Source: Anarhynchus alexandrinus
Lineage: Eukaryota; Chordata; Aves; Charadriiformes; Charadriidae
Length of the DNA: 64,000 nt
NCBI GenBank assembly: GCA_008711295.1
Contig: VUYV01000021.1
Location: 1-64,000 of the forward strand
Direction of reading: 5' to 3'
Shown: piece by piece, positions 31,318 to 46,254 of the stretch
Layout: each line of letters starts with the position of its first letter
Numbering within the stretch: the stretch's first letter is position 1
The notes under the pieces: model-generated
What the model was told of the DNA's origin: nothing
Databases searched by the model: none
Seen by the model: the letters and a program-made list of their open reading frames with translations, nothing else
Made by a program: the position numbers and the translations under genes

Positions 31318-31413
31318 ACTTGCACTTCAGTCTTCAAAGGGATAGCTTTTGTCTGGGATCCCTTCTTGATACGTGCACCTGCAAGAACTCGGACTGGTCT
31401 CAAGTCTAAAAGA
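31318..31413 (-). other. Exon-like open segment in MYL12B intron 1
   Basis: On the minus strand a good acceptor (pyrimidine-rich, ending CTCTTTTAG) is followed by about 30 open codons reading LRPVRVLAGARIKKGSQTKA and onward, then a stop. The downstream donor is weak. This could be an alternative 5' exon, a relic exon of another gene, or chance. I do not recognise the protein segment. Confidence 0.25.
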
Positions 31414-32329
31414 GCAAAGCAAGGTTTTAAGAGCTGTCATTAAGCTTGTGAAAGCTATCCATCTGTATGGATATGGATATACAATAACTGCGTAATATTA
31501 AGTAGTAGGGGAAGGAGAAACTCAACTCAGTTCACCTGAACTCTGAAGCGCCTATGCTTGACACGACAGCACTAAGTAGTTGCTATTTAGTATAATGTCT
31601 CTGTCCTTCCTTTGCCTTTCATTATTTAAAACACATTAGAACTAGGAGAAAACTGTGCAAGCTATGTTTCTGCTCATACCAGTAAGTTCTGCCTGACCTC
31701 CATTTACTTTTATGCATTTAATGTTATGTGAAATATAGTACGGGTCTGCCATACCTGAAAACTGACTTCTGCTGCCTACTCCTTTAAGCAAAAAGGAAAA
31801 GCAACCAAATCACACTGCTTTTGCTCGTCTCCCTAGAAAAACCGCTCAGAAAAAGGTGTCTTCACCTGTTACACTCAGGCTAACTGAGCTTGGGCCTGAA
31901 CAATGCAGAGCAATGGCCCATGCCATCGCTCCCACTGTCATTTAGTTTACCTGTTGCTAAGCCTGCTGAAATTTCCCTCATTCAGTGCTGCAGAAGCTTC
32001 AAGATTTTATAAAATGAACTGGGGGAGAACACGTTTGTCTTTTAGGGTAGGTGGGAGGGAGGGACGGAGGAAACCTACATGCAGCCCCTTTCGGCTTTAA
32101 CCACAGAAGGCTGCAACCTGAAAACAACCTGGCGGCCACTTCTTTGCCCTAAGCTTGGACTCGTGAGGAGAAATCAAGCTCGGCAGCAACGCTCAGTTCC
32201 CCAGCGAGCACAGCACTGAGGAGATTTTTATTTTTTATTTTTAATATTTTTTTTTAATTTTATTTTTTGGACATGGAGGAAGGATCTCTCTTCAAAAGCG
32301 GCACCCCGCCCTAGGCTTCAAGGCCGCAC

Positions 32330-32896
32330 GGAGTCGAAGAGCTCTTGCCCTCCCCGTGAAGAGAAAATGGCGCCGGGGGCCCTTCCTCAACCTCGCCGCC
32401 GGTGGAGGCTGAGGCTCCGGCAGCCACGTCCGNCGCCATCGCTTCTCCTCAGCAGCAGCTGCCCCAACGGCTGCCGCCAACGGTCCCAACGGTCACTCTC
32501 CCCACAGCCCCTCAACCACCACACCCCCCACCCCCAACCGGCAGCGCCCGCGCCCTCACCCCAACGTTCGCTGCGAGAACCCCGGTACGAGACACAGGCG
32601 GAAGGGAAGGAAGCGGCGGCGGTAGCAGCTCCGGTACTTCCCGGAGAAACCATCACCCTCCTGAGCGGCGGGTGGGGGACGAGCGGCGGGGCCGCCGGGG
32701 GCTGCGGCGGGAGAAGGGGCGGAGGGCAGCGAAACGGCGGCGAGGCCTTTTCCCTTAACGATCGCAGTCACCCCCCACCCCCGGCTCCTCATGGCGGCTG
32801 GGTCGGGACGTCCCCGCAACCGCTTCTCCTCATCCCCCTCCCCCGCCTCCAGCAGCGTTGGTGCAGCCCGGGGAAAGTCAGCGAGGAAGGGATGGA

Positions 32897-32900
<4 letters not shown>
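32330..32900 (-). promoter_or_regulatory. MYL12B: MYL12B CpG-island promoter
   Basis: A GC- and CpG-dense block lies just upstream of MYL12B intron 1. It contains an ETS-like site on the minus strand (CCGGGAAGTA, about 32,635-32,644) and G-rich runs on the plus strand (32,667-32,725). There is no TATA box, as expected for a broadly expressed gene. One undetermined base is at 32,433. Open frames on the plus strand here reflect the lack of stops in GC-rich DNA. Confidence 0.8.
32560..32640 (-). other. MYL12B: MYL12B non-coding exon 1 (predicted)
   Basis: On the minus strand the donor GTTGGG|GTGAGGGCG at 32,560 is the best in the island. The region above it resembles the predicted MYL12A first exon: an ETS-like site followed by a CCGCCGC stretch. 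The transcription start, near 32,640, is estimated from the ETS-like site and not seen directly. Confidence 0.5.

Positions 32901-32902
<2 letters not shown>

Positions 32903-32927
<25 letters not shown>
32903..32927. repeat. T tract of 25
   Basis: Homopolymer just upstream of the MYL12B island. It is a likely length-variable site. Confidence 0.9.
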
Positions 32928-33199
32928 GTGATTCATGTTGAAGATGGAGCTTCGGTCCGTGTTCCCGAAGCCTCAGCCGGCGACCGCCGAGTTAACAGGT
33001 TCGTGGTGTCACGGCAGTGAGGTAACCAAAGCCTGATCGTCTGCTGCCATACTGTCCGAATTCAGTGTCAGCTGTTATCCTTACGCTCAAGCTTCATCAT
33101 GTTTTGCTTAAGGCATCAGAAAAATTCGAGTTTGCATCTTAAAGTCTCCCACATGAACAAGACTTATCACCTTTCACAGCCATAAATTAGAAGATGTAC

Positions 33200-33673
33200 T
33201 ATAGAATCATAGAATGGTTTGTGTTGGAAGGGACCTCAAAGATCATCTAGTTCCAACCCCCCCACCATGGGCAGGGACACCTCCCACTAGACCAGGTTGC
33301 TCAAAGCTCCATCCAGCCTGGCCTGGAACACTTCCAGGGATGGGTCACCCCCAACTTCTCCAGACAACCTGTTCCAGTGCCACACCACCCTCAGAGTGAA
33401 AAAATTCTTCCTAATATCAATTCTAAATCTACCTTCTTCCCTGAAGGGAGACCTTGAAGTCATCCCCCCTCGTCCTGTCACTCCATGCCCTTGTAAAAAG
33501 TCCTTCCCCAGCTCTCCTGTAGGCCTCCTTTGGGTACTGGAAGGCCACTATAAGGTCTCCCTGAAGCCTTCTCTTCTCCAGGCTGAACAATCCCAACTCC
33601 TTCAGCCTTTCCTCATAGGAGAGGTGCTCCAGCCCTCTAATCATCTTCGTGGCCCTCCTCTGGACCCGTTCCT
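33200..33673 (-). mobile_element. CR1 LINE fragment with ORF2 C-terminal remnant
   Basis: It begins on the plus strand with ATAGAATCATAGAATGG, the reverse complement of the CR1 tail. It runs about 470 bp to CTCCTCTGGACCCG, which is within ORF2. Minus-strand frames show [18 protein letters not shown] and a displaced RFRIDIRKNFFTLRV, so ORF2 is frame-broken. It lies about 0.55 kb upstream of the predicted MYL12B start. Confidence 0.95.
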
Positions 33674-36600
33674 ATTCTTGCTTATATTTTCTTCATGAAA
33701 ACAGTGCAAAGGATAACACTATTTTAATTTTTTTTTTGCTTTCTTCATTTACGGATGTAGGATCTCAAAGGAATTGAAGTACAAGCTCTTTTTAGCGCTC
33801 CCCTGAGGATGGGGTCTGAAATGCCTTCAGAAGAAGCTGTTTGGTTTTAGCCCAAGACTGCTTTTGCATTTTTTTAAAATTTTCTGAACCTACTGCTTAT
33901 TCACATTTTGCATATTGAAGTCCCATATAAATCACTTGAGCTTCAAGAAACTGTTGTTTAGTACACAAAAAGATTCTGAAACATTGTCAGATGGGAAAGT
34001 AGCAATGTCAGTTCATCATTCTATCAACTCCTTTGCTACCTGCTATCAGTTTAGTTGGTATACAGTCAGTATCTTAGTAACTCCCAAGGAGGAAGGGAAA
34101 AAATAGATGAACAGTCTTTTGCTGAAATTACGAATTATATTTACAAATGTAAATGGATTACCTTTGGGCACTGTACATACTGAATTTACTACATAATCTA
34201 GAAGTTGCAGTCCCAAATTTGAAGGGAGACACTTTAATTGCTAAAAGGCCCAACTTTCTTTCCCTCCTCTCCCCTCAAAACAGAAGAGTTATTTCATGAG
34301 GTCTGAGAATTTGGCCTAATTAGCTCATAAGAATACTTCCCCAGTTAATTTTAATATTGCTTTTCTAAAATTTGCCTCAAAATGCAATGGAAAAAAGTAT
34401 TAAACTTTGCTGAATTGAGAGCATGAGCTTTTTAATGGAAAAAGTTTTGGGGAAAGATCCTCTGTACTTACTTGACATGTCACATAGTTTCAGGATAATT
34501 ATATGCAAAGTGTGAGTGGGCAGGAAAGCAGTAGAAACACCAAGATAGTAATAGAGTTATTAAAATACTCCATGGTAATCTTGAACAACTGAATTGTGTG
34601 TTGAAATTTAATTATGAAAATAGTTATTTGATATCTTAATTTAAAATCCTTTCATCAGTTACTTTAAATTGAACTACTGCTGCAAACATGCAACTCTATT
34701 GTATTGTTTTTCATGCTATTACAAAGGTGTTATATGAAACCTGTCACCATGTATGTTATTCCCAGTGTTTAACTTTCAAGAGAATAGATAAAGTAGTATT
34801 ACTTGCCCAGTATGAGATCAGTTCTCACTGATGAAATCGTCTGTCTGTCTCTCTCCCTCTCTCTCTTAAAGCTTTTGTTTTCAATTTGTCACATCATAAT
34901 GGAATGAGAAGCAGTTGTTAAATGCAGACCATGTAAATCTGTACAATACTTTTACAAATGGTTTAATTTTACTTGATTTCCGCATTCATGATACCACTAA
35001 AGAAATTTAAAGAGGAAAAAAGGGATTTGTTTTGCCTATTATAATATTTGGGGACTATATTTTTTTACTCATTGACATAAATCTTAAAGGGAAAAAAAAA
35101 AGTAAAGGTCTTTTTTTTTTGTGAATGTATTAGCTTGTGCTATGGCTCTTAATTCAGAAGATCTGTTGTGATGATCTCTCGGGTGAACAAGACTTTGTTT
35201 CTGCTGTTTAAATCTCCCTGTGGAGAGGATGCTGCTTGACGATGGTACCTGTGAGCTGCCTGCAGCCTTGAACCGTGCTTAGTTCCTGTGACTGTGCATC
35301 CCTGGCTGATGCTGGAGAAGACCGTGCCTGTAATCCCATTCCCTGCTGCCTTACAGACTGTTTCTGAGAGTACACTGAAGTCAGGGGCTGTTTCTTGAGC
35401 ACGCAGGCTCCTTTCTTGAGTACAAAGGCTCCTCTGCGCTCTGATGGTGTTCCCTGACTGCACGGAGAGCTGTGCTTGCAGATCACTATCTGATGGGACA
35501 GCAGGCCTGGTCTTGAAGGCAGCCTTCGGGATCTTCTAAAAGAACAGTCCAGGCACATCCTAGGGAGAGCATGTTCTGGGAAGTCCGAGGTTGAAATGAG
35601 TAGCTCTGCTGCTAAGTGGTTCATCCAAACTTTTGCCACCACATAGTGCCAAGTGTGTCCGGAGTGAAGGATTTCTACAGCTTCTGTGCAGAGAGAGCGT
35701 GCCCTGCCTGCTGTCCTGTGCGCAGGTAGCGCACTGCTAGAGCGCCGGGGGCCGGGGAGTTCCCAGGCTGTGTGTTAGAGGGATGCTCAGGAGGTGCTGT
35801 ACCGAGAAATAGTGCCACCTAGTGATGAGCTTCAGTTTTATACAGCGTTTGTTTTGTGGGCTGGAGAAAAATGGTTGCACTACCACATCCAAGACTGTAT
35901 GCCCAAAATTTATTTCTCAGTACCGCATAATTTCCTGCATAAACCATACAGAATAGGACGCTTTTTCCTTCAGTGCTCCCACCTTCTTTCTCATTTATGT
36001 CAGTCTTGTTTAAGAAAAGACCCTTTTAAGTAAACTGTGTAAAATTTTCCTATCCTTTCCATCTGAAATTCTCAAATACTTTGGTGCTGTTGAAATGTTT
36101 TCCTAGACTTGTTTTCTTTGGACTATCTAAAAGCCTTCAAAATTATCTGTTTCATACTTAAGTTCTAAGGCAATAGACAGCAAGGAATTTACAGTAAACC
36201 TTTTTCCTCCTTTAATTTAATTCTCTCCATTCCCTCACCTCTGCTGAGTTATGATGACATTGAAAATATTTGTGATTAACTCAGTTGCTTAATGAAGCAG
36301 AATCAGTGTGTCATATGATGTTTCTTTATGAATCTCATTAATGTTACAGGAACAGCTGCCGTGGCTTGCAGTAAAAGTCTGCCTAGTCCAGTGTGCCCTA
36401 GCTGTAAAGAGATGCGTATTCTGGATGTGGAAAGCAGGGAGCAAAGTCTTATCCATCTTTTGGTGAGCTGCCATTCCCATGGACTGTGTCTGCACTGTCT
36501 GCTCCACAAGGCAACTGCACTCAAAAAGTGGGAGCCAGGGGACACGTCTACTTGTTTGCAGTCATAGTGTACCGCTTCCTCGCTTCAAGGTCAGAAAAAA

Positions 36601-39600
36601 ATAGCAGGATCATCCCCAGCACCTGCATTTGGCCCTACACACCAGCGAGGAGCAGAGCAAGCCTCTCAGGATTGCTCAGGCTGGAGTTTTGCTCAACATT
36701 CAGATCTTGCTGCCTCCTAAGAAGGTGAGAACCACGAAGCTGTGGTTAAATGAGATTGTCCAAGTCTTACCCTGATTTTTCAGCAAGTCAGTATTGGCCC
36801 ATAAAGTGGGGAAGGGGAAGCCCAGCAGCTGTGTTGTCTTCCTGCTTCTTGCATTTCTAGGTGGAGCACCACTGGGATGTGTCTACAGGCTCCTTGGATG
36901 CCTTCAGCAAATAATACATGCTGTGAGGTCTACCCTAGCAGGTCCCTGGAGGGTTTTATTGTTTTGTTTTGTTTTGTTTTGTTTTTCCTGAACCTTGGGA
37001 TCCTTAGGTTTTTTTAAAAATCTCTTTCTCTGTAGTTCCTCTTCTTTTTGGAGGAGAGCGAGCACTGGGCGCTTTTAGCCTATTCTTAAGGGGAGAGCAG
37101 CAGCAATGGGCATAGGTAGTTATGGAGGGAAGAGTAAGAGTCGGGGAAGCCTGTGATGTCCTCCCAGAATCCTCTCCCAACCTCTTCTATTTTTAACTCA
37201 TGGAGGGGTAAGCTACCCTGAGCCAGATGTGGTATTCAGTAACCCATGATGAACTACTTTCATGAGCTTGCCTAATATGTAGTCCTTGAATTGATGTAAA
37301 TTGAGCATCCACAATATCCTTTGCAGGTGTTTTTGGATTCCTTTGCAAGAACTTTACCTTACTGATTTTGAGCCTACCTATTCCTATTTTTATTCAATGC
37401 TGTAGACTTTCTTTTGGAAAAAACGCTAAGGCTGAATTGTGTGTCCACCTCTTTTCGTGTTACTTTTGCTTCTAGAGAGCCCTTGAGAGTTCTGTCAGCT
37501 GTAGCACAGAGTCCCGCTTAGGTAATTTTTCTTGTACAGAGGCTATTCCATACCTTTGGTCATCATAGAAATAAGACTAAGGATAAGCATAGGAAACAAA
37601 CAAAAGAGTATAAAAAGGGAGACTGGATGAGAAAGCATATTTGTGATTTTCACATTGAATTAAGAATCAAAAACGCATGAAAGTTGGATGGTTTTGCCAG
37701 TTAAGAGATTTTTATGAGCATATTATCACTGTTCAACAAAAGTAGCAAATGCTACTTGCAGAGGTTAAGTATTGACAGTCCAATCAAATATTTTCAAATT
37801 TTGTTCTAAGTCACTTCTAGGTCAAAACAGTCATTTAACAAAAGCATTTTGACTGTCAATTGCTTCACCTGGTATTTTGGCTCATCCCTCTGCCTTTCCA
37901 TCCCTTCTTCCCTGATTCCAGCTGGCATTTGTTGCTTCTGTCACGCTACCCCAAGCGCAGTGCTGTATCAGTCATTCTTTTTGTGATGCTGGGAGTGTCC
38001 CAGAGTTGTTCTGGAATTTCTCCGAAAATAGCTCCAGCGCTGTGATCCAAAGGGAAAAACCTTTGAGGAGTCGTGAGTGAAAGCGGGGATTCTGAATGCA
38101 TGTCTTCACTTGGGTCTCTTGGAAGGCCTCAGAGCAAGACTTCTAACCAGCTGCGGGGTATTCCCTGTTTTCGTTCAAAGACCTCATGAATAAAAAGAGT
38201 AAGTTACTGCTTTCCCAGGTGGTCCCTGCCACAGTGTAGATGCTGAAGCATGAAAAGTTAAGGCTCTCAGAGAATGTACCAGAGCCTATAGAAGAAAGGT
38301 ATATTCTTTCTCAATATTGAAAATGAGAAATAGCTCTGTTTTGACTTTCTGGTAACTTCCAGTGTGCATAGCTGAGGAAAAGGCGAGAACATAAGTTCTC
38401 TAGTGCGTTGTATGACAATGATATGTCAGGGCTAAGGACAAAGCAGAGAAATGTAATGGAACATAAATAAAATAAAGTCAGTCTCTGAAGTGTTGTAAAA
38501 CAGGAGAAAACAAAAACCCCCAATATATTTTTTTTAAATCTGCAGTTCAATCACTGTATGTATAGGCGCTGAAACATATTTGACACAGTATCAAGGGACT
38601 GGACTCAGCAGACAAGGTGCTCCTTGCATTCCTGAGTCCGAAGTCCTTTATATATGAGAACACAAATTTCAAAATAAAGAAAAAGTTGAAAAGTACATCT
38701 TGGGCTGTTGATTTCTGCCAGGTTTTTGTCCCTTGTTACCTGTTCTCTATGATAAAGAAGTCACTGTGCCACTTGTGCTCTATGTCCATTGTTTTTTATC
38801 CCAGCTGGTAAATTGCAATAATTTTAGCCAAATCTTTGAGGGTTTCTCTCCCCTTTTTGCACTAGTTTTAAACAGAAATATTGCCAGCCACCATAGTTCC
38901 ACAATGTTTATCAGTGAAATGCAAAAACAAGTGTTGATAAGGTATTCCTTAGTAAGAAGAGAGACCTTCAGTCTTTCAAACACATCTAATTAATTCTGCT
39001 AAACTAAGGACATAGATACGTGCCCTCTCCTCACATGTTAAATTAGTGTTTGTATCTATCTGTCAATGTGTATGTTCAAATAAGGAAGGAAATGAAATGT
39101 GCTCAATGCTTGGCCGAAGGCCTAAAATGGTATTTTAAAACATACCCAGAAGACAAGAAGGAACGTATTTAGTCAAGTGTTTGACATAAAAAGCAAGCTG
39201 TTATCAGCTTTCTGATTAGCTGATGCCTATGCAAGTTTGGTTGGCTGGTGGAGCACTTTCAAAATCAACATGCTTCTTGTGGGGTGGTAATATGTTGCCA
39301 GTATAAAACCTATTGCGTTAGAGATGGTTAGCTCACAGTTAAGGAAGAAGAATTCAATAGAGAAAAAACCAACAGTGTCTGTTAGATACAATGCTCAGTC
39401 TAGGCTCAAGTTACTTGTGTCTCACGCCAACTCTGTTTCAGCAAATACTAAGGGCTTGCAGACCTCATTTTACACCCACTTATTTGAATATGCTAGACAG
39501 AGGCTGGAAATTATTGTGCAATGCTGTCTTTTAACACCCAAGGAGCTATGCCTACAATATTCATAAGGAAAAAAAAAAAACAAAATAAAACGTAGTTCAG

Positions 39601-42600
39601 TATTTAGTGAGGTTGTACTCACTGATACCCTAAAATAGTCAAAGTGAGGAAATTACAAATTAAGGATTAAATAAACCTTGCAAAAATGAGCAGTGGCAGT
39701 TTACAAGCATGCTAAAATGAATGCTGCTGTCACGCACCATCTGCTCCTTTCGGCACGGATATTAAAGTTAGTCTTGACCTGCCTAATCCTGTAGTATTTG
39801 TAACTGACTCCCAAGCTTTATTACAGCACAAGGCTGGTTTACTAAGGGACGGAATCACGGCTGCATGTCAGAGGAGTCTGCACGCAGCAAGCGGTTGGGA
39901 TTTTCCAGGAGGTAGTTTGATTTCCTGCTCTCCTGTTAATTACATGCTTCCGAGAAACATGTAAACAGCTTCCCTTAGATATATTACATTCCAGCAAACT
40001 GCGTGACCCCTTAAGCCCTATGATGCAACATCTATTATGCATGATCTGTTCTCTAGGGAATATCACACGTTTGGTCTGAAAAGATTGCTTGGCAGTATTC
40101 ATTTCTGTATTGTTGAAATTTGCAATACACGTCATTTCTTTAAAGGTCTAGCGCAGGGATTCGTGAAGGATGTGCTACCACAGCAGCCTGTGCGCTTTGC
40201 TCACAGCAACTGAGTTTGCTCCTACCCGAAATGAGTGGTCGCAGGGAACAGTATGTGTACAGGCACACAGGCTGCAGAGGAAAATGAGAGGATCAGCCTC
40301 TTTTTTTCTTAAAAGTTTCCTATCTAATATATCAAAAGTTTAGGATAAACAGTGATCTCTATGGAGCTGCTGCTCAGAGCACAACAAAAATGAGCTGTGT
40401 GGAACTTATCTTTTTCCCGGTACTGCTTTTCAACATTTCATGATAACTTACATTTAAGCTGCATTTTGAGAGGCATTTACTGATCTCTGATTGCCTCTAT
40501 ATTGTTCCTGGCTTCTCTAATACCGTTTCTGAGTTACTGGCATTCTAAATCATTTTTCCAAAGGAGGAGGTTATCTAAAAATGACAGTAGAGTTTGAAAA
40601 ATTAAGTAAGCAAGCCAAAATAGGAGCATGGGTACATGGGCAATACCAGTGGCAGATTAACTGCTGATATCCAAAATGTTCCTGACTCTGATTATTACTC
40701 ACCCGTTATTTAGACTTACATTGTCTGAATGCTTTCAGTGGGGTAAAAGAGCTATTTGTTGCCATTTGAAGATCAGCAGGAACATACCAAATGATAGGTT
40801 AGTAACGTTACTGACAAGAAAAGGCCATGGCCACGAGAAACGTGATGACAAGATTTCAGGTATTTTCCAGCTTTCAGAACCAATGCAGCGGGCAGGACAC
40901 AAAGGCGTACTGTTACCGATGGATGTCCTGTGCCAGGATGGGGCCCCTGTGTTACATTTCATTTCTCAACATAAGATAGTGATCCTAGAAACAAGCGATC
41001 TAAAGATAGTTCTTAGGTCAGTGGTGAAATGGATCCTTTACTTCAGAGTGTATGAACACCACCTCTGTGACATCAGTTAGTTGCTGAGCTAGTATATTAA
41101 GCTGACTTCACATGCTTCAGTCATCTGATTGCTGTCTCATAAAAGATGATTTTATTTGCTTAAATGCATCATAAAGAACAGAAACAAGTGTATCCCGAGT
41201 TGGTTGAAAAGCTGCATATGACAAATATCTCCAGCAACAGTCAGAGGAGGGGGGAAATAAGGCAGGAAAGCATATACTGGCAGCACTTCACACAAGCATT
41301 GTCCTCTTTGGAGGTTTTGCGTGCAGCTGCAAGAGCTCTTTGGCTTCAATTCGACCTTTGCAGATGTAGCCTTAGAACAGGATAAATGGGTCATGTAAAA
41401 TAAATCACTGCTTTTCAGTAGTGCTTCACAGGGCATTATATATCACTGTAGATGTAAGACTATTAAATGCATGCATCAGTCTATGAAAATAGTTTTTCAT
41501 CATAAGCTTTGTCTGGCATGCAGCTTGGAGACCATTATATATGAACCCCTAGGGAGAAAAGATTAGCTTCCAAGATTTTGACTGCAAAATGCTAAGTCTA
41601 AGTCATCAGAATTTTAAGCTGTTTCAGTGACCAAAGTTATTTTTATTTTTGGAAGTGGATTATTGATGACACATCCCTACAGCCCTTGGCACGCAACCTC
41701 AGCTGTCCGGACATTCCTTGCTGCCTAGCTACAAAACGCATCTGATGCTCTTATATGGTCTGTTGGCTGGGTCTGTAGGTCCCATAGCCTTCCAGCAGTT
41801 GAGGGGTTTGTGCCCACTCACAGGTTAACTGGTCTTCTACGTTACAATACAGATACTGGGGAAACCTGGACTTGGAAGGTCATCATCAGTTAGATGCAAA
41901 CAATTGGAAATTCTTCCTCAATAACATGCCTTCCTGAATAGGTATCTGTACATTAATAAAGTTTCCTGTCCCTACACCATAATCAGAGAGCAGCGCCCAC
42001 ACAGTGCCACAAGGAACAAAGCAGCTACATCCCACATTTCAGCTGGCTGTTCAAAAATTAAGAGCAGCAGTACAAAAGATTTTGAAGTGGACTGTTTACT
42101 CTCAAGAGGATACCAGATTCTTTTTTACGTAACTCACATTTATGATTTTAAAGTCGCTACTTCAAAACTTTTTTCCAGCAAGAAAAATGCAGCTGGCTTG
42201 TCTGCCAATTTCGCAGTGTGACTAACATACCAGCACCTAAAATTTACTAAGAAGGCAGGATCAGGAAAAGGGACCCAGTGTTCATAACAGAAGAAAACCA
42301 GTCCTCTGAATCTTACCCTATTTAGAAATTCAAAGGGAAAAAAATAATCAAGATAGTCTAGCATCTATCCTTAGTGCAGCCTGCTTGCATATACACACAC
42401 AATATTGAATTACACAGATGTGACAAAATCAGTCTAAAGAAGTGACAGTGTAACTGTTTTTTGGCTTAATGCTACCTAGCAACATTTCAACAAGACCATG
42501 TTTCCTAGATCTCCACACTGTTGTCTTTGTCACATGGGCAGTGTAGGTGACAACTTCCATACATGCTTGTAAACTACCTTCTAAAAAAAAAAAAAAAAAG

Positions 42601-44029
42601 TCAGCTGTTGCTGGAACCTTGCAGGCATCCCATGAAGAAACACCTCAGCAACCACACCGAAGAGCACTGAGATAGTTTAAAAAACAGGCTTTTGAGAAAA
42701 GGAGCAGGTGTGGCACTCTGAAGTAGTATAGCAGAGAACATAGTCTGGGTAGGAAAAAAAGAAAAATTGAAGCTAAGTTGCAATTAGCAGATAAAACACA
42801 AAATTGGGAAAAGACTGGCTGAAAACTCATTTTAAATAAGCCCAGAAGTGGAAGAAACCCCCCAAGAAGAAAAAAAAAAAGTAAAAAATAATCAAAGTAT
42901 GCCTACTGAGTATACTTTGTCAAGTTAACTTATTTAGCAAAGCTAAATCCAGAATATCTTCAAGAACTGCCATACTGGGAACACAAGCAAGATTAAGTAA
43001 CCAAGCCTTTACGCTACCACACGGGAAGCAAGACAAACCCTCCTTAAAAGTATAAGCTGTAATATACAACCTTTACAAATCCTTTGGTGAAGTAAAATCC
43101 CTATTCCTTGGGGTCTTAAATCCCCAGGGGCATGGTTCTGGATAAGAGGTCATCACTTAAATTAATAAATACATAAGTAAGAGAAACTCCCTTATGCTTT
43201 TCAGCTTGCAGTATCCAAGAGAATGAGACACACAGAAGGACACGATGATGCTAAGAACTAAGAGAACCACCCTTCTCTTTTCTTGGTGTTTGAGGCATCA
43301 GCACAGCTGTTTTTGACTGAATGAGTCTTGCTTGCATAAAAGCCATGTTATCAACATAGCTGAGGAAAACGTATGATCTTTTAAAAAATGAGGGGGACTT
43401 TTGCACATATAGGATTTTACCAAGTTAATTCTCAGAACCACTGTGCTCACATTCTCCCATGCAAATTAAAAGCTGCAGAACAGTAAAGCTTTATGTAGGT
43501 TTTCTGGCCACGTATTGCTGTTAATTAGTGCCAGCAGAGACACTGTAGCTCAGAGACAGATTCCTTTACACCAGCTTCCTTCAGCAGAAGGGAAAAAATA
43601 TGCCTAATTCTCACTTATTGCCAGCATAAAAACTTTGCAAAGAGGGATGCAAGCTTTGACATTAAAATATTGCTAAAAACCTGTCAATATTAAAAGGAAA
43701 TAAAAGCTGGGCATGATATCTCTTAAGAATTGTAACTGTTCTCTGCTGGCCATGAGGCAATTTTAAAAATCTTCCCTAACAATTTCTTTGACTAACTACT
43801 TACACCAGTCAGATCCCACTTAAAAAACCTGAGATAAGAGGTTTGTACAGCTGCATTTTTAAAGACACCAGCACACACTGCTGGGAGCATTTCAGAACTG
43901 TGTGACACTGCACAAAACATCATGAAGATGTTTTCTAGCTTGACTTGCAATTGCAAGTAAAACACAATTAATACACCTGAATTTGTAAAGGCATAATAGA
44001 AATGTCATTCTTCAAAAAAGAATTTGAAG
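33674..44029. other. Intergenic DNA between MYL12B and MYL12A, no gene recognised
   Basis: The spacer between the paralogues holds a CT-rich run (about 34,845-34,866), a locally GC-richer patch near 35.2-35.8 kb, a (GTTTT)n repeat (36,961-36,986) and an A tract (42,583-42,599). A plus-strand frame of 134 codons (40676-41080) has no family resemblance. The patch near 35.8 kb includes GTGCCACCTAGTG, a partial CTCF-like core, too weak to call. Confidence 0.5.
36961..36986. repeat. (GTTTT)n repeat
   Basis: Five tandem GTTTT units. Confidence 0.85.
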
Positions 44030-44362
44030 TGTTTTATCTATATAGCAATCTTTATTTCAAAATGGCATTTATTACAAAAAAATGTAAAAATCCAGCTAAA
44101 TCAGAAATATTGAGATTATTTTCCTGGACTATCAAAAGCCCGTGGATCTTTGTCCCCATATCCTTTTCCTCACAATATTTTCCCCACTTCCAGTCTGATT
44201 ACACAGGTGCAAATGTGCCTAAATGGCCTGGAATAGATAAATACATTGAGAAAGGCAAAAGCTGTAAAGCTAAATGCATGCAACACGTTCTATCAGGAAG
44301 AAACCCTTAAAAATAAACATAAGTGTAAAGTAGAAATAATCTGCAGGTATCCAGGGATTTGC
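44030..44362 (-). other. MYL12A: MYL12A 3' UTR with two AATAAA signals
   Basis: Two minus-strand AATAAA hexamers (plus-strand TTTATT at 44,068-44,073 and 44,051-44,056) lie about 290-310 bases past the stop. Patches such as CCAGTCTGATTACACAGGTG align with the MYL12B 3' UTR but are diverged, showing that the duplication itself is old. Confidence 0.7.

Positions 44363-46254
<1,892 letters not shown>

Noticed and set aside
32367..33020. 217-codon plus-strand open frame in the MYL12B CpG island
   Set aside because: GC-rich DNA is poor in stop codons. The frame reads through the T25 tract as poly-Phe, is antisense to the promoter and shows only low-complexity Pro/Arg/Gly sequence.
35794..35830. 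Possible CTCF sites at about 35.8 kb and 24.54 kb (GCCACCTAGTG and GCCACCTACTG)
   Set aside because: Both match only part of the core and end TGA where the consensus has TGG. They are too weak to report next to the much better site at 59.0 kb.
40676..41080. 134-codon plus-strand open frame between the MYL12 genes
   Set aside because: No motif, no splice structure and no family resemblance. The length is within chance.
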